Part shown: one piece after another, positions 57,359 to 64,000 of the stretch
Layout of the letters: each line of letters opens with the position of its first letter
Numbering within the stretch: the stretch's first letter is position 1
The notes under the pieces: model-generated
Databases searched by the model: none
Seen by the model: only the letters and a program-made list of their open reading frames with translations
What the model was told of the DNA's origin: nothing
Program-made: the position numbers and the translations under genes
NCBI RefSeq assembly: GCF_000313615.1
Contig: NZ_AMZQ01000012.1
Location: 1 to 64,000, forward strand
Length of the DNA stretch: 64,000 nucleotides
From: Campylobacter showae CSUNSWCD
GTDB taxonomy: Bacteria; Campylobacterota; Campylobacteria; Campylobacterales; Campylobacteraceae
Reading direction: 5' to 3'

Positions 57359-58477
57359 TTAAATAAGCTTTTTGATGACGTCTAGCACTAGGTTGCATTT
57401 TGGCACTACAGAGCTAGCGTCCATATACTCGTTTTTAGTGTGCATATTTCCGCCAGTAGGCCCCAGTCCGTCGATCGTCGGGCAGCCAGCCGATGCCGTG
57501 ATGTTACCGTCGCTTAGACCGCCGGCGTCCACCCAGCTCACCTTCATGCCCGTTTCTTTGGCGACCTCGTCAAAGACCGCTTTGATCCTCGGCAAATTTT
57601 GCTCGTCTATCATCGGCGCTTCTTCGTTGATTAGTACCTTTTTATGCGTTACTCCGTTTATGAACGGCTTGCTTAGGATTTCGTCCAGCTTTTTATTAAA
57701 AAACTCGACCGAGGAGGCAAATTTATACCTCATCTCGCAGGTCACGCTAGCAAACTCTGGCACGACGTTGTGCGCAGTGCCGCCGTTTGTGATGATGGAG
57801 TTAAAGGTATGTCCCGCCGCAAAATCAGTCAGCTTGGATAGCTCGACTACGAAATTTGCCGCCTCGACTAGCGCCGAACGGCCAAGCTCGGGGTGATTGC
57901 CCGCATGCGCGCCCACGCCGTGAAAATCTATCACGTAGGTCATCACGCCCTTTCTAGTCGCCACCATCGAGCCGTCCTCGCGAGCAGGCTCCATCACGAG
58001 GCAAAATTTGGACTTTCTTGCGTATTCACGGATCTTTTCTTTGGCAAAATTTGACCCCGTCTCCTCGTGTGAGTTTAAAAACAAAGCGATGTTGATTTTG
58101 CTAAGATCAAGCTCCTTGATGACGTAGAGCGACAGTAGCGCACTGCCCTTGTCGTCGATGACGCCTAGCGCGTTTACCCTGCCCTCATTTTGGGTAAAAG
58201 GAGTGTTTTGCACCGAGCCTACAGGAAAAACCGTATCCATGTGTGCGACGAAAAGCACGTCAAATTTCGCCGCGTTCGGGTTGTTTGAGATGAGCAGGCA
58301 GTCAGCGACCTTATCGGTGCCCAGTGCGACCTTTTCATGCTTTAGGCCGAGCGTTTCTGCCTTATTCATAAACCACTTCGCGACGCTGTTTACACCCTCT
58401 ACGCTAGACGTCGGACTCTCGATATCGGTTAGCTCCTTTAGCTCAGCTAGATATTGTTTTAGCTCCTCTTGTTTCAT
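57359..58477 (-). CDS. M20-family metallopeptidase (carboxypeptidase G2-like)
   Basis: 372 aa zinc peptidase. Metal-binding and catalytic residues: FVAHMDTVFPVG, GVIDDKGSALLSL, NSHEETGSN, VMEPAREDG, and a C-terminal MHTKNEYMD. It resembles glutamate carboxypeptidases and other dipeptide-cleaving M20A enzymes; there is no signal peptide, so it should be cytosolic. It is the last gene of the yjiH-yjiG-peptidase operon, and probably acts on a compound that the membrane pair brings in. Confidence 0.88.
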   Translation of the reverse strand: MKQEELKQYLAELKELTDIESPTSSVEGVNSVAKWFMNKAETLGLKHEKVALGTDKVADCLLISNNPNAAKFDVLFVAHMDTVFPVGSVQNTPFTQNEGRVNALGVIDDKGSALLSLYVIKELDLSKINIALFLNSHEETGSNFAKEKIREYARKSKFCLVMEPAREDGSMVATRKGVMTYVIDFHGVGAHAGNHPELGRSALVEAANFVVELSKLTDFAAGHTFNSIITNGGTAHNVVPEFASVTCEMRYKFASSVEFFNKKLDEILSKPFINGVTHKKVLINEEAPMIDEQNLPRIKAVFDEVAKETGMKVSWVDAGGLSDGNITASAGCPTIDGLGPTGGNMHTKNEYMDASSVVPKCNLVLDVIKKLI

Positions 58478-58487
58478 AGACCGTCCT

Positions 58488-58952
58488 TTATACGATGAGG
58501 CTCATGACAAACATCGCTAGATAGGCGTTTAGGATACATATGCCAAATAACACCAAGTAGTGCTTGCCAGGGATGCCCAGTACGCCCAGCACGCGTCCCA
58601 TATACTGCACCGTAGAGCCTACTAGCGCCATGCCAGGGATCAGTACAGCGATATCTGGAGCCGTTAGGGTACCGCCCTGAACTAGCGCTACTAGTACGCC
58701 AGCAGATCCGCCCCAGCTAAGAAACGCCGCCATGATAACCGCTATCGACTCGCCAGGAAGCCCAAGCGGCAGCATAACAAAGCCAAGATACTTGCCTATG
58801 ATATCAAGCGCGCCCGAGACCTTTAGGATGTGGATGATCACAAAAGCCATAAGGACATTTGGGATAGTGTTGTGAACAGCGATATCCCAGCCCTTTCTAG
58901 CGCCTTCTACGAAAACGTCGGTTAATAATTTATTATTAGCTTGCTCGCTCAT
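58488..58952 (-). CDS. yjiG: YjiG-family membrane protein (Gate domain)
   Basis: 154 aa, four or five helices. Matches the nucleoside-recognition (Gate) domain family: GWDIAVHNTIPNVLMAFVIIHILKVSG and MLPLGLPGESIAVIMAAFLSWGGSAGVLVALVQ. It overlaps yjiH by 4 bases, so the two halves form one transporter-like unit. Substrate unknown. Confidence 0.85.
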   Translation of the reverse strand: MSEQANNKLLTDVFVEGARKGWDIAVHNTIPNVLMAFVIIHILKVSGALDIIGKYLGFVMLPLGLPGESIAVIMAAFLSWGGSAGVLVALVQGGTLTAPDIAVLIPGMALVGSTVQYMGRVLGVLGIPGKHYLVLFGICILNAYLAMFVMSLIV

Positions 58953-59587
58953 GCTTCAGTCTCCCCGTCTTTTACGAATTTTTTAACGTAAAGTCTCATC
59001 AAATTTGCCCCAAATACCTTAAACACCAAAATGATTCCCAAGCCAGCCGCGATAGATATAGGCGCTAGGGCTCCATTTTTATCGGCTACCGTGAGCAACG
59101 GAGCGAAAGATGCTAGGAAATTCGTGATCATCGCGCCTGCGCTAAACTGAAACGCGGCAAATATCAAAAGCTCTTTGTGAGTAATCTTGCCGTCTTGTCG
59201 TAAAAATTTAGCCGTAGAGCTACCTGCGTCGGTGCTTTGCGTACTAGCTATGAGCGAGATCGAGCAGCAGCCCGGGATACCGATGAGAGGCTTTAGCACG
59301 GGAGTGAGCCAGCGTGAAGCCGCGTAAAGCGCGTAATATCTCTCAAATATCGCAACAAACCCGAGAGCGAGCATGATCGCTGGAACCAAGCTAAGCGCAA
59401 ATATAAAACCGCCCTTAGCGCTTGTACCGCCTGCGGTCTTAAACCACTCCGGAAACTGACCGGTTAACTTACCGAAATCAAAAATACCGCCCGCGACATC
59501 CTTTAAGAAACCGCCGAAAAAGACGATAGCTAGGATCAAGGCAACGGTGCCGATCGCTAGCTTTTTGCCGTCGTTTGCCTCTTGCAT
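58949..59587 (-). CDS. yjiH: YjiH-family membrane protein (Gate domain)
   Basis: 212 aa, about five helices. Contains LALGFVAIFERYYALYAASRWLTPVLKPLIGIPGCCSISLIASTQSTDAGSS, typical of YjiH. It pairs with YjiG. In E. coli the yjiH-yjiG pair lies beside iadA (isoaspartyl dipeptidase); here an M20 peptidase takes that place. First gene of the operon, GGAGG upstream of the ATG. Confidence 0.85.
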   Translation of the reverse strand: MQEANDGKKLAIGTVALILAIVFFGGFLKDVAGGIFDFGKLTGQFPEWFKTAGGTSAKGGFIFALSLVPAIMLALGFVAIFERYYALYAASRWLTPVLKPLIGIPGCCSISLIASTQSTDAGSSTAKFLRQDGKITHKELLIFAAFQFSAGAMITNFLASFAPLLTVADKNGALAPISIAAGLGIILVFKVFGANLMRLYVKKFVKDGETEA

Positions 59588-60102
59588 AAAGCCTCCTTAA
59601 AAATAAAGTAAATACATAGGTAATATACAGTCGCGAACCTTAGGAATGATTAAAAAGGAAATTAAGATAATGAATAATATTTAGTTCTTTTAGTTAATGT
59701 TACTTTTAGATACTTTGATTTTAAAACGATCAAATTTAATAAAAACAATCGTAAATTTGTAGCTTTAATAATACGAGCGCGAGGCATGAGGCAAGCTAGC
59801 AATAGAGTTGAAATTTGACAAAAACAAGGCAAGCGGCTCATCTAGTCAAATTTAATGCTCTACTGTAGTCGCCAAAATTTAAAGTAGAAATTTGCAAATT
59901 TAACCGAATATAACGCCAAATTTGAACATAGAAAGTTAGGGCGAAGTATCTTGAGACGGTTCTTGGGGTTGTGCAGATAAAATTTTGCGTAAACTAGACT
60001 TTGCTTGAAGTCGCTAGCAAAGCGAAGCATAAATAGTCTGCCGAGCGAAATTTTAGCAAACCACACAAAAGTACTCCAAAATACAAGCCGTTTTGTTCTA
60101 GA
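59588..60102. other. Gene-free stretch
   Basis: About 515 bases. The right-hand part is AT-rich upstream DNA of truD's 3' flank; the left-hand part is the upstream region of yjiH, where TATATTAC and TATGTATTT are only weak promoter candidates. A 68-codon frame at 59860-60066 lacks a ribosome site and any family signal. Confidence 0.5.
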
Positions 60103-61227
60103 TTATTCAAAAATATTTTTGTGTAAAATTTCCTCCAGCACCACCGTCGCGTAGCTTCCTTTTTGCAGCGTGAAATTTATCGTAAAATGCGCCTTTTCCT
60201 CGTTGTATTTGTAACCGGCATCCTCCAAATAACACCACGCAAAGCGCCTTGAGCCCGTCATCTTGGCTTTATATTCATTCGCCTGCGCGAAAATTTGATC
60301 CTCTACCACCTTCGCCGCACCCTGCGCCTCATACGCCTTAGCGCCCGCGATCAGCCCGCAGCTAGTGATATCTCTCGCGTCAAAGCGTGCCCCCTCCGCG
60401 TCCAAATCCTCGCACAAAAAGCACTTGCCGTGCGGGTAATGCCCTAAAACTTCGCCCTCAATAAGCTTAAAAAATCTCTTTTGCGATTTTAAATTTTTCA
60501 AAATCGCGCCGTCAAAATAAGGGTAAATTTGAGCTAACTCAGAGAGGCTAAAATCCTGCGCAAATCTCGAGATTTCAACGCGTTTGCTAAGCCAGCGGTT
60601 AAAAAGATCGCTTTGATATGCCGAGATCAAAAAGTCGTTTAGCTTTGGATTTTTGCTCTTTTTGCCATTTACGGTACCCGATTTTAGCAGCTCCAGCCCA
60701 CTTTGCGCGTTATCTCCGTATTTGCCGAAGCGCTGATAGCCAAAGTAGTTAGCATATCCCGCCTCACCCACGTTTCGCACGGCTTGTTCCAGCTTTGCCG
60801 CCTCGCTTGGCATCACCTTTTTTAGGCGGATGAAAAAACTATTGCCCTTTAGGTGCCCGATGCGAAGTTTATTGTCGTGTGCGGCTAGGCTTAAAATTTT
60901 CATCTTATCGTGGCTAAAATTTGCAAGAGCCGCCTCAAATTTACGCGGCATCGAGATAAACTGCGTCGTCATACCCTGCTTGTCTTTTAGCCCCGCGTAG
61001 CCAAAATCACGCATCTTTACGCCGCTAACCTCGCTTAGAGCGTGCAAGGCTTCTTGCGTCGTCATATCTTTTTTGCAGATTTCTACGATGAGGTGCTCGC
61101 CCTGCCCGCTAAATGCGTAAAGCGGGATCTCGCGCACCACAAAATCGTCCGAATTTTTACTAAAATACGCGTTAATGGGCGCGTGAGTGAGCGCGTAGAG
61201 AGGCTTAAAAATGGTGGTTTCTTGCAT
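60103..61227 (-). CDS. truD: tRNA pseudouridine-13 synthase TruD
   Basis: Converts U13 of tRNA-Glu to pseudouridine. 374 aa from ATG 61227; the frame extends to a TTG at 61260, but its ribosome site AAAGG lies between the two, and the ATG fits homologues better. Catalytic motif [16 protein letters not shown] holds the aspartate. [14 protein letters not shown] and [15 protein letters not shown] are further TruD motifs. It overlaps the end of thiL by 23 bases. Confidence 0.92.
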   Translation of the reverse strand: MQETTIFKPLYALTHAPINAYFSKNSDDFVVREIPLYAFSGQGEHLIVEICKKDMTTQEALHALSEVSGVKMRDFGYAGLKDKQGMTTQFISMPRKFEAALANFSHDKMKILSLAAHDNKLRIGHLKGNSFFIRLKKVMPSEAAKLEQAVRNVGEAGYANYFGYQRFGKYGDNAQSGLELLKSGTVNGKKSKNPKLNDFLISAYQSDLFNRWLSKRVEISRFAQDFSLSELAQIYPYFDGAILKNLKSQKRFFKLIEGEVLGHYPHGKCFLCEDLDAEGARFDARDITSCGLIAGAKAYEAQGAAKVVEDQIFAQANEYKAKMTGSRRFAWCYLEDAGYKYNEEKAHFTINFTLQKGSYATVVLEEILHKNIFE

Positions 61228-62038
61228 TGCTTTTAAATTTTCCTTTCGTGATTTTGGCAAAGATCGTGATTTTTGTGCGGGTTTTGCGAGCGAGGCTTAA
61301 AATTTTGGCGCGGTTTTTCGGACTAAATGTAAATAAAATCTCGTACTCCTCGCCGCTATTTAGCTCTTGCTTACTTAGCCGCTTGATAAATTTAGCACCA
61401 CACCGACTCTGCGCGCAAAGCTTGGCTAGATCAGTGCAAAGCCCGTCTGAGACGTCCATAGCGGCGTTTATCTTATCCGCTGCGGCATAGAAAAATTTAT
61501 CTTTTAAAACGGGTCTTTTAAAGCGTGAATTTGACGCGATCCGCCCGCCGTTTAAAAGCGTCCTAAGACCTTTTAGACTCTGACCTAGCTCGCCGGTAAA
61601 AGCGACTAGATCGCCTTTTTTCGCGCCGCTTCGCAAAACCGCCTTGCCGCAAAGCCGAGAGATAACGGTAACGCTAAGTAAAATTTTATCGCTGCCGATC
61701 GTGTCGCCGCCGATGATAGTTACGCCGTATTCGTCGCAAACGTCCGCAAATCCCTTGCGTAGCGCCGATATCTGCGCCGCGCTCGTTTTTTTGGGCAGCC
61801 CAAGCCCCAAAAGCGCAAATTTAGGCTCGGCGTTCATCGCGACGGCATCGGAGAGATTTACGAGCATCGCCTTGCGCGCGATCTCCTCCATGCTAAGCCA
61901 GCCTGCTAGGAAGTGCGTCCCCTCGCAAAAAAGATCCTTGCTATACACCCACTCTCCGCGCTCATGCGCCACTACAGCGCCGTCGTCGCCGATGAAGGAG
62001 TTGCTAAATTTATCGATTATTAGGCGTTCTTTATCCAT
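61205..62038 (-). CDS. thiL: Thiamine-monophosphate kinase
   Basis: Last step of thiamine diphosphate synthesis. 277 aa, at the short end of the family. [10 protein letters not shown] near the N-terminus, [42 protein letters not shown], and [12 protein letters not shown]. These acidic clusters bind magnesium and ATP. Overlaps truD. No TPP-type riboswitch is seen upstream. Confidence 0.9.
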   Translation of the reverse strand: MDKERLIIDKFSNSFIGDDGAVVAHERGEWVYSKDLFCEGTHFLAGWLSMEEIARKAMLVNLSDAVAMNAEPKFALLGLGLPKKTSAAQISALRKGFADVCDEYGVTIIGGDTIGSDKILLSVTVISRLCGKAVLRSGAKKGDLVAFTGELGQSLKGLRTLLNGGRIASNSRFKRPVLKDKFFYAAADKINAAMDVSDGLCTDLAKLCAQSRCGAKFIKRLSKQELNSGEEYEILFTFSPKNRAKILSLARKTRTKITIFAKITKGKFKSNARNHHF

Positions 62039-62139
62039 TTTGCGATTTTATAAAATTCGGGCTAAAAAGGCGCTTGAAAAACAAATTTATTTAAGCGGCT
62101 CGGCAAATTTAACCTCTCAAATTTGCCGAGTTTAAAAAT

Positions 62140-63948
62140 CTATCCGAAAATCTCAAATTTGCTAAACAGCTCTGGCTCATCTTTCACCACGCCACGCTTC
62201 ACAAGAGTAGCCACCACTTCGCGGTCGCAGTCAGTTTGCATAGGCCAGCCACGTGTATAGCCCTCTAGCTCGTCCTTGCTCGTCGCATCTACGCAAAAAT
62301 GCTCGCCATCTGCGTAGATATCACGCATGGCGTCGATGTTATTTGTCACGCGCCAAAGCAGCATATATGGGTTTTCCAGGCGGTTTTCGGGACCGACGAA
62401 AACAAGTAGTTTAAAGTGCTCTTTAAATTTCAAAAGCTCATCAAAAACCTCTTTTACTAGGCGATTTTTGTCAAATTTGACGACGCAAATCGGTGTTTTG
62501 GTGTTTGTTTTAAACTGCACGAGCTGCGTTAAATTTGGCTCTACTTCTTTAAATTTAGCAAGTAGCGCGGCATCATCCAAAAGCACGGGCGCAGGCGTAG
62601 AAAAGTCCTGCGTAGCGTCGATTCCCAGCTTACCGCCAAAGCACGAGTTTGGGCTCGCGTGATCAAGCTGATCGCACACGCCCTCGCTGATTAGTAGGCT
62701 TTTATCGCCGAAACGGTTTAAAATATACTCCGTAAGCGCGTCATAATCGCTCAAATTTGGCCCATCCTCGCCCACAAAAACCGCGTGTTTGACGAAGCTC
62801 ATCTGCCCCACGCCCCAAAACGCGTGCATCGCCTGCTTTGCGTGCGCTGGATAAAGGGCATTTATCTTAGCTAGGATAAGGTTGTGAAAGACGCCATTTT
62901 CAGGCATGTTGTAGTCAAGTAGCTCAGGCACGGTCGTTCGCAAAAGTGGTAAGAAGATGCGCTCCGTCGCCCAGCCCATGTACTTATCTTCAAGCGGCGG
63001 CTTGCCAACTACGGTCGCGTGAAACAGGGGCTCACGCTTGCTAGTTATCGCCGTGACCTCCATCACCGGAAACGGCTCGATCGGTGTATAAAAGCCGGTG
63101 TGATCGCCAAACGGTCCCTCAAGCTCAAATTTATCCGTATCAACAAAGCCCTCGATCACGTAGTCCGCGTCGTGCGGGACGTAAATTTCATTAGTGAGCG
63201 ACTTTACTAGCTTTGCTGGCTCTTTACGGATAAAGCCATAAAGCAGCAGCTCAAAGACGCCCTTTGGCAGCGGAGCCTGACCGCACCAGATATATAGCGG
63301 ATCGCCACCGATCGCTACTGAGACTGGCATCTTTTTACCCGCACGCTTATACTCGTGAAAGAAATTTGCGCCGTCTTTGTGTATCTGCCAGTGCATACCA
63401 AGGCGGTTTTTATCATAAATTTGCAGTCTATACATGCCTAAATTTTGCAGCGCGCCATCTAGGCTTTGCGTATAGACCTGCCCCATCGTGATAAAAGCGC
63501 CTCCGTCATGCGGCCAGGTCTTTAGCGCAGGCAGGCTCAAAAGATCGGCCTGCTCGCCTATAAATTTGACCTGCTGGCACTCGCCCTCGCCCTTTAGCCT
63601 TTTGGTAAATATCTTTCTCATATTAAAAAGATAAGATAAAAAGTCAAGCTTTTCTTTGAAATTCTCAGGTTTTTTGGGCTTTAAAAGCTTTTCTATCTCG
63701 CTTGCGATCTCGTCTGGCTCGCGTCCAAAGATAAGCTCTAAAGCGCGCTTTGAGCCGTAGATGTTTGTTAGCACGGGGGCAAATTTACGCCCCGTTTTTT
63801 TGCAGATGGGATTTGTAAAAAGTAGCGCCTGCGAGTTTTCGCGCTTGACCTCGATGTAGCTTGCGTGCGCGATCTCCAGATCGATATCCGCGGGCTCGTA
63901 GATGACGCGCAACAGGCCGTTATCTTTTAGAAGCTTGATATAGTCCAT
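62140..63948 (-). CDS. UbiD-family decarboxylase, futalosine menaquinone pathway
   Basis: 602 aa from ATG 63948 (AAAAGGCG upstream); an in-frame TTG at 63984 is rejected. It matches the long UbiD relatives (SCO4490/TIGR03701 type) that remove a carboxyl group from the 1,4-dihydroxy-6-naphthoate-derived intermediate in the futalosine route. Motifs: GMYRLQIYDKNRLGMHWQIHKDG, PVSVAIGGDPLYIW, EGPFGDHTGFYTP, HATVVGKPPLEDKYMGWATERI. prFMN cofactor is inferred from the family. Confidence 0.87.
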   Translation of the reverse strand: MDYIKLLKDNGLLRVIYEPADIDLEIAHASYIEVKRENSQALLFTNPICKKTGRKFAPVLTNIYGSKRALELIFGREPDEIASEIEKLLKPKKPENFKEKLDFLSYLFNMRKIFTKRLKGEGECQQVKFIGEQADLLSLPALKTWPHDGGAFITMGQVYTQSLDGALQNLGMYRLQIYDKNRLGMHWQIHKDGANFFHEYKRAGKKMPVSVAIGGDPLYIWCGQAPLPKGVFELLLYGFIRKEPAKLVKSLTNEIYVPHDADYVIEGFVDTDKFELEGPFGDHTGFYTPIEPFPVMEVTAITSKREPLFHATVVGKPPLEDKYMGWATERIFLPLLRTTVPELLDYNMPENGVFHNLILAKINALYPAHAKQAMHAFWGVGQMSFVKHAVFVGEDGPNLSDYDALTEYILNRFGDKSLLISEGVCDQLDHASPNSCFGGKLGIDATQDFSTPAPVLLDDAALLAKFKEVEPNLTQLVQFKTNTKTPICVVKFDKNRLVKEVFDELLKFKEHFKLLVFVGPENRLENPYMLLWRVTNNIDAMRDIYADGEHFCVDATSKDELEGYTRGWPMQTDCDREVVATLVKRGVVKDEPELFSKFEIFG

Positions 63949-64000
63949 ATTTCGCCTTTTTGATTTTTGGGCGATTTTAGCCAAAAATAGCTGAAAAAGG

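Noticed and set aside
59860-60066. 68-codon frame upstream of yjiH
   Set aside because: No ribosome site, aromatic-rich random composition and no family resemblance.

Overview
The window is chromosomal DNA of a Campylobacterota species, most likely a Campylobacter of the concisus/curvus/rectus/showae group. The reasons are a divided flagellar gene set with sigma54- and sigma28-type promoters, a futalosine-type UbiD-family decarboxylase, class II DAHP synthase, a TorA-type reductase with a monohaem cytochrome partner, a RibBA protein with a degenerate second domain, and intergenic DNA crowded with AAATTT words. The species is inferred from gene content only. Most genes lie on the minus strand; plus-strand genes are the rarD-pyrB-pyrC block, the flaG-fliD-fliS block and a few small genes.

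Layout. 1-3172: end of a type I restriction-modification locus (hsdM, a 27-codon coupling ORF, hsdS, then a broken AAA ATPase). hsdS carries a G9 run and a 12-bp TAEL-type repeat. 3173-13740: a dCache chemoreceptor, TorA and its cytochrome c separated by an unusual 0.8-kb field of palindromes, a DyP peroxidase, and the ribBA-histidine kinase-response regulator cluster. 14426-15141: a membrane-anchored nuclease-fold protein behind a tRNA-Gln/tRNA-fMet pair with a full-consensus sigma70 promoter. 15168-31108: mostly housekeeping genes (MOSC protein, ilvA, trmA, an NhaC-type antiporter) followed by a compact gene series running from an FAD oxidoreductase through an OmpA-like coiled-coil protein, trmN6, a cysteine-cluster protein, a TPR protein, trpC and a HIT protein to ankyrin and SDR genes.

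31347-46358: class II DAHP synthase divergent from rarD, then pyrB and pyrC, a frameshifted membrane-protein pseudogene, an M20D amidohydrolase, nagZ, a PH-like membrane protein, gpsA, gatB, a lone atpB, a TauE/SafE permease and sodC. 46493-55141: a flagellar region in which flgI, a flgJ-like rod gene, flgM, a flgN-like gene and flgK run leftward, and flaG, fliD, fliS and a fliT-position gene run rightward. Promoter sequences fit the known hierarchy: sigma54 for flgI, sigma28 for flgM and for flaG-fliD-fliS. 55213-63948: an orphan SMI1/KNR4-like gene, rnpB (RNase P RNA), small hypothetical genes, a yjiH-yjiG-M20 peptidase operon, truD, thiL and a UbiD-family decarboxylase.

There is no CRISPR array, prophage or complete insertion sequence. 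The features most worth following up are the doubly switchable hsdS, the palindrome field between the torA pair, the membrane-tethered PD-(D/E)XK-like protein, and the yjiH-yjiG-peptidase operon.
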